Below are positions 9,213 through 17,552 of a stretch of 39,711 nt of DNA, in pieces. A model generated the notes under the pieces. It worked only from the letters and a program-made list of their open reading frames with translations. It ran no database searches and was not told where the DNA came from. A program made the position numbers and the translations under genes. Source of the DNA: Aquipseudomonas alcaligenes (lineage in GTDB: Bacteria; Pseudomonadota; Gammaproteobacteria; Pseudomonadales; Pseudomonadaceae); the NCBI RefSeq assembly GCF_003205495.1, contig NZ_QJRX01000013.1, positions 1-39,711 of the forward strand. The letters run 5' to 3'. Positions within the stretch are counted from its first letter, which is position 1; each line of letters opens with the position of its first letter.

Positions 9213-10250
9213 TCAGGGTTGCGGCTCGACCGGCCAGGTGTCGGATAACCGATAGCCCTGCGGCCAGGGGTCGTCGGGGTCGAGCAGGTGCTGGTGGGTG
9301 CCAGTGATCCAGGCCCGCCCGGACAGGCAGGGGTGGATGGCCGGGCGCCCGGCGACTTCGGTGACGCCGGCGATGCGGCAGTGGAACTCGGAGCCGATGA
9401 TCGAGCGGCCGACGAAGCGCTCGCCGTCCTGCATCTGACCCTTGGCGTGCAGCACTGCCATGCGCGCCGAGCAGCCGGTGCCGCAGGGCGAGCGGTCGAT
9501 CTTGCCGGGGCGGATCACCACCGCGTTGGCGGCGGTCAGCACGCCGTCGATGCGCTCCAGCGGCGCGGCGATCTGGCAGAACGAGATGTGGTCCCAGTCC
9601 TTGTTCAGCGGATGGACGAAGCCCAGCTGCTCGTTGGCCGCGCGGGTGATCTTCAGGCCCACGGCGACCAGGTCGGCGGCCTCGTCGGCGGTCAGGGCGA
9701 AGCCCAGGGTACGGGCGTCAGCGATGACGAAGCTGTCGCCGCCGTAGGCGGTGTCGACTTTGAGGCTGCCGAGGCCCTCGACCTCAATCATGGCGTCCAG
9801 CTTGTCGGCGAAGGACGGCACGTTCTTCACCTCGACGCGCTGCACCTTGCCGTCACGGCACTGGGCCACGGCCTCGATCAGGCCGCCCGGTGCTTCCAGC
9901 ACCAGGCGCGTTTCCGGCTCGCTCATCGGCAGGATGCCGCTGTCGAGCAGCACGGTGGACACGCACAGCGAGTTGGAGCCGGACATGGGCGGCGTGTCGG
10001 CCGGCTCCATGATGATCCAGGCCATCTGCGCCCGCGGGTCCTTGGCCGGCACCAGCAGGTTGACGTGACGGAACACGCCGCCGCGCGGCTCGTTCAGCAC
10101 GAAGTTGCGCAGTTCCTGGTCGCGGGCGATCCAGCGCGACTGTTCCCACAGGGTGGCGCCCGGCGGCGGCGCGACGCCGCCGACGATGACGTCACCGACC
10201 TCGCCCTCGGCGTGGCAGCTGACCACATGGATGACCTTGCTCGAACGCAT
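9213..10250 (-). CDS. Proline racemase-family enzyme, Ser/Cys type (3-hydroxyproline epimerase or dehydratase)
   Basis: A 345-residue member of the proline racemase superfamily. The first catalytic position is Ser90 in PPMSGSNSLC, where epimerases have MCGHG, and the second is Cys256 in DRSPCGTG. Cys/Cys pairs mark proline racemase and 4-hydroxyproline epimerase, whereas Ser/Cys variants have been linked to 3-hydroxyproline chemistry (epimerisation and/or dehydration). The exact reaction is therefore open. It corresponds to the PA1255 position in P. aeruginosa, as recalled. It is the last gene of the operon that runs from the binding protein through aconitase X and the transporter, 10 bp after the ATPase gene. 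It coexists with a normal Cys/Cys epimerase at 18642-19577. Confidence 0.78.
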   Translation of the reverse strand: MRSSKVIHVVSCHAEGEVGDVIVGGVAPPPGATLWEQSRWIARDQELRNFVLNEPRGGVFRHVNLLVPAKDPRAQMAWIIMEPADTPPMSGSNSLCVSTVLLDSGILPMSEPETRLVLEAPGGLIEAVAQCRDGKVQRVEVKNVPSFADKLDAMIEVEGLGSLKVDTAYGGDSFVIADARTLGFALTADEAADLVAVGLKITRAANEQLGFVHPLNKDWDHISFCQIAAPLERIDGVLTAANAVVIRPGKIDRSPCGTGCSARMAVLHAKGQMQDGERFVGRSIIGSEFHCRIAGVTEVAGRPAIHPCLSGRAWITGTHQHLLDPDDPWPQGYRLSDTWPVEPQP

Positions 10251-10260
10251 TGCTCTCCCC

Positions 10261-10983
10261 TTACAGGACCGACTTGAGGAAGTCCGCGGTTTCCGGCTTC
10301 TGCGGGTTGCCGATGACCTGCTCGGGCGCGCCGATCTCGTGCACCAGGCCGTTGCGGAAGAACGCCACGCGGTCGGACACGTCGCGGGCGAAGCGGATCT
10401 CGTGGGTGACCAGGATCATGGTCATGCCTTCCTCGGCGAGCAGGCGCATGGTGTCCAGCACCTCGCCCACCAGCTGCGGGTCGAGGGCGCTGGTGGCCTC
10501 GTCGAACAGCATGTAGTCCGGGCTCATGGCCAGCGCGCGGGCGATCGCCATGCGCTGCTGCTGGCCGCCAGAAAGCTTGCTGGGGAACACCTTGAGCTTG
10601 TCCGCCAGGCCCACGTGGGTGAGCTGCTTGACGGCGATGGCCTCGGCTTCCTGCTTGCTCAGGCCGAGCACCTTGCGCGGCGCCAGCATGACGTTCTCCA
10701 GCACGGTCAGGTGGGGGAAGGCGTTCCACTGCTGGAACACGATGCCGATCTTCTGCCGCAGCTTGTTGAGGTCGGTGCCCGGGGCGTGCACCTCGGTGCC
10801 GTCGACGCGGATGCTGCCCTTCTGGATCGGCTCCAGGCCGTTGATGCACATCAGCAGGGTGCTCTTGCCGGAGCCGGAGCCGCCGATGATCGACACCACC
10901 TCGCCCTTGTTCACCGTCAGGCTGACACCCTTGATGACTTCGAGGTCGCCGAAGGATTTGTAGACGTTGTCGATCTCAATCAT
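10261..10983 (-). CDS. Polar amino acid ABC transporter ATPase (hydroxyproline uptake)
   Basis: Cytoplasmic ATPase subunit (240 aa) of a PAAT-type importer. Walker A is GGSGSGKST (about 34-42), the Q-loop is FQQWNAFPH, the signature is LSGGQQQRMAIARAL, Walker B is YMLFDEATSALDP and the switch is VTHEIRFAR. It overlaps the upstream permease gene by 8 bp and is followed 10 bp later by the proline-racemase-family gene. Hydroxyproline as substrate is inferred from the operon. Confidence 0.9.
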   Translation of the reverse strand: MIEIDNVYKSFGDLEVIKGVSLTVNKGEVVSIIGGSGSGKSTLLMCINGLEPIQKGSIRVDGTEVHAPGTDLNKLRQKIGIVFQQWNAFPHLTVLENVMLAPRKVLGLSKQEAEAIAVKQLTHVGLADKLKVFPSKLSGGQQQRMAIARALAMSPDYMLFDEATSALDPQLVGEVLDTMRLLAEEGMTMILVTHEIRFARDVSDRVAFFRNGLVHEIGAPEQVIGNPQKPETADFLKSVL

Positions 10984-11626
10984 TTTCCTGCCACCTTTTC
11001 TCCAGCTGGGCGCCCAGCTGGGCCACCACCAGGCTCATGACGTAGTAGATGAGGCCGGCGATGCACAGCACCAGCAGCGGCTCCTGAATACGGGTAACGA
11101 TGGTCTGCGAGGCGCGCAGCAGCTCGACGATGCCGATCCACATGACCAGCGCGGTGTCCTTCATCACGCTGAGCACCAGGTTGAGCCAGCCGGGGAAGGC
11201 CACCCGGGTGGCGATCGGCAGCACGATGTAGCGCAGGTCCTGGCTGTAGCTCATGCCCAGCGAGCGTGCGGCGCGGCGCAGGTTGGGCGGCACGGCCAGC
11301 ACGCCGCTGCGTACCACCTCGGTACAGAAGGCCGCGGCATACACGCCGAGCACGATGCAGCCGACGGTGAAGGCGCTCATGTCCAGGCCGGCGATGCTTT
11401 TGAGGGCATTGAACAGGACGAACTGGATCAGCAGCGGCACGCTGCGGAACACGTCGAGCACCCAGGCCAGCGGCAGGGTGGCGCGCGGCAGGGCGGCGCG
11501 CAGCAGGCCGAACAGCACGCCGGCCAGGGTGCCGATGAGCATGGCGCCGGCGGTCAGCTTGAGGGTGACCCAGGCACCCTGCAGCATGAACAGCAGGTCG
11601 TTGGAGGTGAGGCTGGTTTCGAACAT
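10976..11626 (-). CDS. Amino acid ABC transporter permease (HisM/GlnP type) 1
   Basis: Inner-membrane permease of 216 aa with about five helices and the EAA-loop region RSGVLAVPPNLRRAARSLGMSYSQDLRYIVLP that contacts the ATPase. Start ATG 11626 follows GGGAGG with good spacing. It is the second of two permeases in tandem, which probably form a heterodimer, and overlaps the ATPase gene. PAAT-type systems import polar amino acids; hydroxyproline is inferred from context. Confidence 0.88.
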   Translation of the reverse strand: MFETSLTSNDLLFMLQGAWVTLKLTAGAMLIGTLAGVLFGLLRAALPRATLPLAWVLDVFRSVPLLIQFVLFNALKSIAGLDMSAFTVGCIVLGVYAAAFCTEVVRSGVLAVPPNLRRAARSLGMSYSQDLRYIVLPIATRVAFPGWLNLVLSVMKDTALVMWIGIVELLRASQTIVTRIQEPLLVLCIAGLIYYVMSLVVAQLGAQLEKRWQEND

Positions 11627-11639
11627 GTGCGCGCCTCCC

Positions 11640-12305
11640 TCAGTAGCGGAACAGACGCCAGGCCATCAGGCGTGCGGCGAGCACGATGGTCTTGGCGATC
11701 AGGTAATAGAGCACCGCCGCGATGGCGAAGTACTCGAAGGTACGGAAGGTCTTCACGTTGTAGTCCTGGGTGACCCCGGTGAGGTCGTTGTTCAGCCCGA
11801 CGATGACTCCCAGCGAGGTCATCAGCACGGCCCAGACCATCTGGTTGGACAGCGGGTGGAAGACGATGCGCAGCAGCTGCGGGACGATGATCAGGCGGTA
11901 GGCCTGGAAGGCGCTCATGCCCAGCGAACGGGCCGCCTTCATCTGCGTCTCCGGCACCGCCTTGAGGCCGCCGCGGAAGTTCTCCGCCAGGTAGCCGGCG
12001 TTGTTGAAGGTGATCCCCGCCAGCAGGGCGACCCAGGAGCTGACGTGCAGGCCGAAGCTGCCGAGGCCGAAGTAGAGGATGTAGATCTGGAACAGCGACG
12101 GGGTGTTGCGCGCGATGGACACCCAGGTGTTGGCGAAGTGCCGTGGCACCGGGTGCTGCATCTGCCGCATCACCGTCAGCAGCAGGGCGATCAGGGTACC
12201 CAGGAGCATCGACAGGGCTGCCGTCTCCAGGGTTACCCAGGCGCCCGCCAGCATGTCCGGCAGGGCCTTGAAGGCCGAGCGCCAGTGGAAGGTGTAATCG
12301 AACAT
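11640..12305 (-). CDS. Amino acid ABC transporter permease 2
   Basis: Inner-membrane permease, 221 aa, same family as its downstream neighbour. The EAA loop is NFRGGLKAVPETQMKAARSLGMSAFQAYRLIIVP and the helix pair typical of His/Glu/Gln permeases is present (GAWVTLETAALSMLLGTLIALLLTVM at the N terminus). It starts 3 bp after the aconitase X stop codon and ends 13 bp before the next permease, so all are on one transcript. Confidence 0.88.
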   Translation of the reverse strand: MFDYTFHWRSAFKALPDMLAGAWVTLETAALSMLLGTLIALLLTVMRQMQHPVPRHFANTWVSIARNTPSLFQIYILYFGLGSFGLHVSSWVALLAGITFNNAGYLAENFRGGLKAVPETQMKAARSLGMSAFQAYRLIIVPQLLRIVFHPLSNQMVWAVLMTSLGVIVGLNNDLTGVTQDYNVKTFRTFEYFAIAAVLYYLIAKTIVLAARLMAWRLFRY

Positions 12306-12308
12306 CGA

Positions 12309-14078
12309 TCAGCGTTTCCCTTGGGGTGGAAGTTGACCCAGCCAGGCCGGGAGTTGTCCCTGGTTGCGCCCCGTGCAGGCGGCCTCGACGCAGGCGGCGA
12401 GGTTGCCGAAGTGCACCTGGCGGCCAGCCAGGCCGGGGGCGTAGTGGGCGTACTTGCCCGAATTGGTCATCAGGTTGCGACTGCCCGGCGGCACTACCGG
12501 CTCGCCGAGCATGCACCAGCAGGTATCGGTGATCAGGCGCGCGCCGAATCTCTCCAGCGTGGCCACATGGCCGGCCGCCGCCGCCCGCTCGAACACGGCG
12601 CGGCCGCAGGTCACCACCAGGGCGGTGTCCGGGTGGCTGTGGCGGCCCTCGCAGAGCTCGGCCAGGCGCGCCAGCTCGGTGGCCGAGCAGTGCGGGTTGC
12701 CCAGGGCCACCAGGCTGACCTCGGCCGAGTCGGCGCCGTTCAACTCCCACCAGCTGTCCAGCAGGTCGGCGAGGGTAACCCGCAGCTGCCGGGCCGGCGC
12801 CCGGCCGCCGAGGGCGCTGGCCACGTCCGGCGCCTCGGGGGTGACCCCGGCGATATGGAACATGGGCGCCGCCGAGGTGGTGGCGAAGGCGGCGCCGAAG
12901 GCCTTGAGGTCGTCGGTGTTTGGCGCGCTGTGCTGCAGGCCGCTGAGCACCGGGATGTCGACGGTGCTGAGCAGGCCGACGTGGTAGCCGAGCAGCGGCC
13001 AGAAGCTGTCATCCGGGGCCTGCGGGGTTTCCACCTCGATCAGCAGGCGCGCGTGGCGACCCTCGTCGAGGTGGCTGCCGCAGCGCGGCGCGCGGCCGGT
13101 GAGGGCGATGCAGATGTCCAGGTAGTCCGGGTACTTGAGGGTGCGCGCGCCGAGCACGCTGTTGGCGTAGACCACGGCGTTGGACTCGGCCCAGACGATC
13201 TGCTCGCCGGCCTTGGGCGCGCTGTCCAGCAGGTAGGGCGCGCAGGTGAAGCTGAGCTCCGCGCCCATGGCCATGTAGACGTCGCCGAGTTCGCTGGCCG
13301 GCTCGCCGAAGGCCGGGTCGATGCCCTGCGCGCGCCAGCGGCGCTGGTCCACCGAGATCGCGTTGAGGGTGGTCGGCACGCTGACCTTCGCCCCCCAGTC
13401 GAGCAGCTGCTGGGCGAAGCGCAGGCAGGCCGGGCCGGTGTAGATGCAGCCGTCGATGTGCGCCTGGGTCACGTCGAGCAGCTCGCGCGCGCCCTGCAGC
13501 TCGGCCATGCGCAGCACCAGCTGCATGGCCACCTGGGCCGCGCGGCCCTGCTCGCCGGCGAGGATGGCGCGGTCACGGGGGCTCAGCGTCAGGCTCGGCG
13601 GGTGGCTGCCGTCGTGGGCGATCGGCGTGGCCTGCCAGCCGTCGGCCGGCGCGCTGTCGAACACCTGCAGGCGCGTGCCGTCGACCCGCACGCTGGCGCC
13701 GGCATGGGCGGCCAGCTCGGCGAAGGCGGCGTGGCCGATGCACAGCACCGGCAGCTGCACGTCGAACACATGCTCGGCGACCAGGGCGCCGAGGGTGAGA
13801 ATCTCGTCGGGTTCGGCCAGCACCAGCGCCGCCGGTGCCGGACCGTTGAGGATCAGTTCCAGCAGGACGCTGCTGCCGGTGCAGGAGCCGCGTCCGCTGG
13901 GAATGGCCAGCACGCGCCCGGCCAGGGATTGCCCGCTCAGCGGGTGGTGACGGTCGATCACCTCGCCGCTGAAGGGGTCGACGCCGCCCCAGAAGCTCAG
14001 GCCCAGGTCGGCGTGGAGCAGGCTGCCTTGCCCCCGTCCCGCGACCAGACTGCGACCCTCGATGGACAGTACGGACAT
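12309..14078 (-). CDS. Aconitase X, fused type: cis-3-hydroxy-L-proline dehydratase
   Basis: A 589-residue fusion of the two aconitase X parts. Residues about 1-130 are the small swivelling domain (DUF126; PSGRGSCTGSSVLLELILNG). Residues about 145-585 are the catalytic DUF521 domain, with the GNPHCS motif about 120 residues from the C-terminal end. In many bacteria and all archaea the two parts are separate genes; the single-chain form is the type I aconitase X. Bacterial members dehydrate cis-3-hydroxy-L-proline to delta1-pyrroline-2-carboxylate, which the dpkA-type reductase at 3044-4051 would turn into proline. The start at 14078 is chosen because GGGAGAG lies about 8 nt upstream; the ATG at 14084 is too close to it. 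It sits between the binding-protein gene and the permeases. Biochemical role is inferred from family and context. Confidence 0.82.
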   Translation of the reverse strand: MSVLSIEGRSLVAGRGQGSLLHADLGLSFWGGVDPFSGEVIDRHHPLSGQSLAGRVLAIPSGRGSCTGSSVLLELILNGPAPAALVLAEPDEILTLGALVAEHVFDVQLPVLCIGHAAFAELAAHAGASVRVDGTRLQVFDSAPADGWQATPIAHDGSHPPSLTLSPRDRAILAGEQGRAAQVAMQLVLRMAELQGARELLDVTQAHIDGCIYTGPACLRFAQQLLDWGAKVSVPTTLNAISVDQRRWRAQGIDPAFGEPASELGDVYMAMGAELSFTCAPYLLDSAPKAGEQIVWAESNAVVYANSVLGARTLKYPDYLDICIALTGRAPRCGSHLDEGRHARLLIEVETPQAPDDSFWPLLGYHVGLLSTVDIPVLSGLQHSAPNTDDLKAFGAAFATTSAAPMFHIAGVTPEAPDVASALGGRAPARQLRVTLADLLDSWWELNGADSAEVSLVALGNPHCSATELARLAELCEGRHSHPDTALVVTCGRAVFERAAAAGHVATLERFGARLITDTCWCMLGEPVVPPGSRNLMTNSGKYAHYAPGLAGRQVHFGNLAACVEAACTGRNQGQLPAWLGQLPPQGKR

Positions 14079-14103
14079 CGTCATCTCTCCCGGGCGCGCG
14101 TGA

Positions 14104-14922
14104 TCAGTAGTACACGCCGGGCACGGTCAGGTTGGCCGGCTTGATCTCGTCGCCGACCCACTTCTTCCACAGCTCGTCGTAGCGGCCGTTACGCACCTGC
14201 TGGTTGACGAACAGGTTGAGGTAGTTGAGCAGGCCGTACTCGCTGCGCTTGGCGGCCAGGGACACGTAGTCGACCACGTAGGGTGCGTCACCGGCGACCT
14301 TGAGGCCCTTGTACTTGCCGGACTTGAGGGTGGCGGCGGCCACGGTGTTGGTCACCACGGTGGCGTCGATGTGGCCCTGGGCCACGGCGAGGATGGTGTC
14401 GTTCTGCGACTGGTAGGCGCGGAAGCTGCCCGAACCCCAGGCCTTCTGGTCCTTCTCCAGGGCGATGGCCTCGTAGGTGCCGCTGGTGTTGCCCAGCTTC
14501 TTGCCCTTGAGGTCGGCGTAGCTGTTCACCCCGGCGTCCTCGCGGGTCAGCACGACCATCTGGAAGGCGAAGTAGGGGATGGTCATGCCCACGGTCTTGG
14601 CGCGCTCCAGGGTGTCGGAGGTGGAGGCGACGATGATGTCGGCGCGGCCGGAGACCAGCGCCGGGATGCGGTCGGGGAAGGGCGTTTCGACCACTTCCGG
14701 TTCCACGCCGAGGACCTTGGCCAGGTCGGCGCAGTAGTCCACATCGAAGCCGGCCGGGTTGTTGTTCTCGTCGCGGAAGCCCATGGGCGGGAAGTCCAGG
14801 GTCACGGCGCAGCGCAGCTTGCCGGACTCGATGATGTCGTCGAGCTTGTCGGCCTGGGCGGTGGCGGCCAGGGAAGCGCTGAGGGCGGCGCCGAGGGCGA
14901 TGGCGAGGGTCTTTCTATTCAT
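14104..14922 (-). CDS. Amino acid ABC transporter periplasmic binding protein
   Basis: Periplasmic solute-binding protein family 3, 272 aa. A signal peptide (MNRKTLAIALG...ATAQA, cleavage near residue 24) precedes the typical start DKLDDIIESGKLRCAV. The domain carries PPMGFRDENNNPAGFDVDYC, the RADIIVAS hinge and the RAKTVGMTIPY pocket region. ATG 14922 is preceded by TGAGG at 7 nt. It is the first gene of the operon continuing through aconitase X, two permeases, the ATPase and the proline-racemase-family enzyme, and has a GntR operator 53 bp upstream. Hydroxyproline is the likely ligand from context only. Confidence 0.88.
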   Translation of the reverse strand: MNRKTLAIALGAALSASLAATAQADKLDDIIESGKLRCAVTLDFPPMGFRDENNNPAGFDVDYCADLAKVLGVEPEVVETPFPDRIPALVSGRADIIVASTSDTLERAKTVGMTIPYFAFQMVVLTREDAGVNSYADLKGKKLGNTSGTYEAIALEKDQKAWGSGSFRAYQSQNDTILAVAQGHIDATVVTNTVAAATLKSGKYKGLKVAGDAPYVVDYVSLAAKRSEYGLLNYLNLFVNQQVRNGRYDELWKKWVGDEIKPANLTVPGVYY

Positions 14923-14974
14923 GTGCAGCCTCATGTGTGTCTGATGGTTGGCAGATGAAACAGGGGTATCTCGA

Positions 14975-14990
14975 ATTTCGTATACGATAT
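14975..14990 (-). promoter_or_regulatory. GntR/FCD-type operator upstream of the transporter operon
   Basis: ATTTCGTATACGATAT has the perfect palindromic centre TCGTATACGA, the best of the three copies in this block. It is about 53 bp upstream of the binding-protein start codon. On the minus strand a TTGCAA just upstream (15003-14998) could be the -35 element, so a repressor here would block RNA polymerase. The 15055-15220 stretch up to the AraC gene shows no further gene. Confidence 0.8.
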
Positions 14991-15220
14991 TTACTTTGCA
15001 AGGCCTATGCCTAAAACGCCGGCGCGCCCACGCGGATGCGTCAGCCCCCGTCACGCAAGGCCGCCAGGCAGGAGGCGGTCGGGCGTCACGGTTCTACTAA
15101 GACTAGTCGGGCGATTTCGTGACTGCCCGGTGTTACATAACGAAGCATGGATGCGCCGGCGTGCCCGCAAACGGAACACCGTTAGCGGCGGCGGTTGCAC
15201 CTGGTGCGACCGGATACGGG

Positions 15221-15973
15221 TCAGGGGTTGCGGTGGGAGTCGCGGTACTGGCTGGGGGAGAGGCCGGTGAGGGCCTTGAACTGGCGGCTGAAGGCGCTGT
15301 GGTCGGTGTAGCCGCAACGCAGGGCGATCTCGGTGATCGGCAGCTCGCCGAGCAGCAGCTGCGAGGCCGCGCCCAGGCGCGCCTTGTGGATCATCTGCCG
15401 TGGGGTGAGCTGGAAGATGCGCTTGCAGTGGCGCTCCAGCTGCGCCACCGAGAGACCGGCGATGGCGGTCAGCTCGGCCAGGCTGATCGGCTGGGCGTAG
15501 TGCTGGCGGATGTGCTCGTCCACCGCCGCCAGCTTCTGGTAGGCCGGGTGCGCGGCCTGGGCCGCCGGCAGGTCGCAGGAGATGCCGGCCATGCCGATGA
15601 CCTGCCCGGCGGCGTTGCGCAGCGCCAGCTTGTGGGTCAGGCACCAGCCCGGTTGGCGCCCGGGGTAGAGGTGCAACTCCAGCTGGTCGGCGAGCAGGCT
15701 GCCGGCCTCCAGCACCTGCAAATCCTGGGCGGTGTAGAGCGGGCCGAAGCGCGAGGGGAACACTTCCTCGGCGGTGCGCCCGAGCAGCTCGCTCTTGTCG
15801 CGGTAGCCGCAGCGGGTGGCCAGGGTCTGGTTGACCAGCACGTAGCGCGCCTGCACGTCCTTGACGAAGAACACCACGCCGGGCATGGCATCCAGCAGCG
15901 GGGCGACGGCGCCCAGGCTGGCGAGCAGGCTGGGCAGGTCGGCGGGAGCGGTGGACGGCAGCAGATCGAGCAT
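15221..15973 (-). CDS. PAS-AraC transcriptional activator of hydroxyproline catabolism (LhpR-like)
   Basis: A 250-residue regulator. Residues about 20-125 form a PAS-type sensor (LLDAMPGVVFFVKDVQARYVLVNQTL, LGRTAEEVFP) and about 150-245 form the AraC/XylS double helix-turn-helix (SLAELTAIAGLSVAQLERHCKRIF and ITEIALRCGYTDHSAFSRQFKALTG). A PAS input is unusual, since most AraC proteins carry a cupin. ATG 15973 or ATG 16003 are both possible and neither has a strong ribosome site. It lies 104 bp after the dehydrogenase alpha subunit, where P. aeruginosa has PA1261, as recalled. It probably senses hydroxyproline or a pathway intermediate. Confidence 0.85.
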   Translation of the reverse strand: MLDLLPSTAPADLPSLLASLGAVAPLLDAMPGVVFFVKDVQARYVLVNQTLATRCGYRDKSELLGRTAEEVFPSRFGPLYTAQDLQVLEAGSLLADQLELHLYPGRQPGWCLTHKLALRNAAGQVIGMAGISCDLPAAQAAHPAYQKLAAVDEHIRQHYAQPISLAELTAIAGLSVAQLERHCKRIFQLTPRQMIHKARLGAASQLLLGELPITEIALRCGYTDHSAFSRQFKALTGLSPSQYRDSHRNP

Positions 15974-16077
15974 GGGGCGGACACTGGCCTTCGGGGCGCC
16001 CATTCTGCGCAGCGACGGCGGCGCTGGACAAGCGCTGCGCCGCCGCCGTGCGCGATCGCGGCAGCCCCAGGCGGGGC

Positions 16078-17319
16078 TCAGTCGTCGCCGAGCTGCAGCA
16101 GGGTGTCGATGCGCGCCGGGCTGAAGGGCGGGCGCGGCGCCGGCGGCTGCCAGCCGAACAGCGCCTGGGCGGCGGCGCCGCACACCCGGCCCTGGCAGGC
16201 GCCCATGCCGCAGCGGCTGGCCAGCTTGGCCTGGCTCCAGCCCTGGTGATCGGTTACCGCCGACAGTGGCACGTCTTCGCAGCGGCAGATCAGGGTGTCC
16301 GGTCGGGCCAGTTGCTTCACCGCATCGCCGAGGGCGAAGGCGCTGTTTAGCGCGCGGGCGAAGCCTTGCCAGCGCTGGCGCTGCGACCACAGGCGTTGCG
16401 CCGCTTCGCGCGCGCCGACCGCCGAATGACCGGCGATGGCGCCTTCGACCAGCGCCTTCTCGCTGCCGCCAAAGCCGGTGCTCTCGCCGGCCGCGTAGAC
16501 CCCGGCCAGGCTGGTGGCCTGCCAGGCGTCGACGGCGATGGCGCTGTTGTCGATACGGCAGCCCAGGGCCTGGCCCAGCTGCAGATTGGGCACCAGGCCG
16601 AAGCCGCAGGCCAGGCGCTCGCAGGCGATCTCGCGGAGCTGTCCGCCGATGTTCAGGCGCACCCCTTCCAGGCGCCCGTCGCCGAGGGCTTCGACCACAT
16701 GGCTGCTGGCCCGGTAGCCGGGGTGGAACAGGCCGAATGATTGCAGCAGCTTGTACGGCCAGCGCGGCAGCTGCGCGGCGAAGCCGGCCACGGCGGACCA
16801 CGGTGCCTGCTCGAGGATATTCAGCACCCGGGCGCCGTTGTCCCGCGCGGTGGCGGCGCTGGCCAGCAGCAGCGGGCCGCTGCCGGCGATGACGATGCGT
16901 TCGCCGGCCACCGGCAGGCCGCCCTTGATCAGCGCCTGCAGGCCGCCGGCGCCGGTGACGCCGGGCAGGGTCCAGCCGGGGAAGGGCAGCAGTAGCTCGC
17001 GGGCGCCGGTGCACAGAATCAGCTTGGTGTACTCGATCACCCGGCCCTGCTCGGGGTCTTCCACCAGCAGCGCCTGGGGCCCGGCCAGGGCGACCACGCG
17101 GCTGGCCGGCAGCAGCTGGATATTGGCCTGCGTTTCCAGGCGCTGGCGATGTTCGCGGGCCAGCTTTGGGATGTGCGCCTGCGGGCCGTCGCGCCAGATC
17201 TGCCCGCCGGCGGCGGGGTTGTCATCGAGCACGGCGATGCGCGCGCCGCTCGGCGCGGCGGCCAGGGCCGCGGCCATGCCGGCGGGGCCGGCGCCAACGA
17301 TGAGAATGTCCACCTTCAT
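16078..17319 (-). CDS. D-hydroxyproline dehydrogenase, alpha (FAD/NAD(P)-binding) subunit
   Basis: A 413-residue flavoprotein. The N terminus has the dinucleotide motif ILIVGAGPAGMAAALAAAPSGA; a second nucleotide site is near VIAGSGPLLLASAATA. The C-terminal 80 residues carry a BFD-like iron-sulphur cluster region with CRCEDV and CGMGACQGRVC. This is the layout of the alpha subunit of heteromultimeric D-proline/D-hydroxyproline dehydrogenases. The start is fixed by an ATGA overlap with the ferredoxin-like gamma subunit gene. Together with gamma and beta it should oxidise cis-4-hydroxy-D-proline to 1-pyrroline-4-hydroxy-2-carboxylate. Octopine/nopaline oxidase subunits are similar, but the context favours hydroxyproline. 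Confidence 0.88.
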   Translation of the reverse strand: MKVDILIVGAGPAGMAAALAAAPSGARIAVLDDNPAAGGQIWRDGPQAHIPKLAREHRQRLETQANIQLLPASRVVALAGPQALLVEDPEQGRVIEYTKLILCTGARELLLPFPGWTLPGVTGAGGLQALIKGGLPVAGERIVIAGSGPLLLASAATARDNGARVLNILEQAPWSAVAGFAAQLPRWPYKLLQSFGLFHPGYRASSHVVEALGDGRLEGVRLNIGGQLREIACERLACGFGLVPNLQLGQALGCRIDNSAIAVDAWQATSLAGVYAAGESTGFGGSEKALVEGAIAGHSAVGAREAAQRLWSQRQRWQGFARALNSAFALGDAVKQLARPDTLICRCEDVPLSAVTDHQGWSQAKLASRCGMGACQGRVCGAAAQALFGWQPPAPRPPFSPARIDTLLQLGDD

Positions 17320-17552
17320 GGCTGGCTCTCCACGCGCATGCCGTCGCGGCACAGGGTCTGGCAGGCCAGGCGGCGCTGGCCGTCGATGGTTACCCGGCAT
17401 TCCTGGCACACGCCCATGCCGCACACCGGCGCGCGGCGCTGGCCGCTGACCGAGGTGCGGCTGCTGCCGTCGCCGCCGAGTGCCAGCGCGGCGGCTACCG
17501 TGGTGCCTTCGGCCACGCGCAGCGGGCGGCCGTCGAGAATCAGTTCAGGCAT
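17316..17552 (-). CDS. D-hydroxyproline dehydrogenase, gamma ((2Fe-2S) ferredoxin-like) subunit
   Basis: A 78-residue ferredoxin-fold protein whose four cysteines Cys44, Cys49, Cys52 and Cys64 follow the plant-type pattern CX4CX2CX11C, so a (2Fe-2S) cluster is expected. It passes electrons between the FAD subunits encoded on either side. It overlaps the beta gene by 8 bp and the alpha gene by 4 bp, showing tight translational coupling. Confidence 0.9.
   Translation of the reverse strand: MPELILDGRPLRVAEGTTVAAALALGGDGSSRTSVSGQRRAPVCGMGVCQECRVTIDGQRRLACQTLCRDGMRVESQP

Noticed and set aside
11253..14144. 963-residue open frame on the plus strand
   Set aside because: It is antisense to the permease and aconitase X genes, shows no recognisable domain and has the His/Gln/Gly/Arg-rich make-up of a frame shadow in GC-rich DNA.
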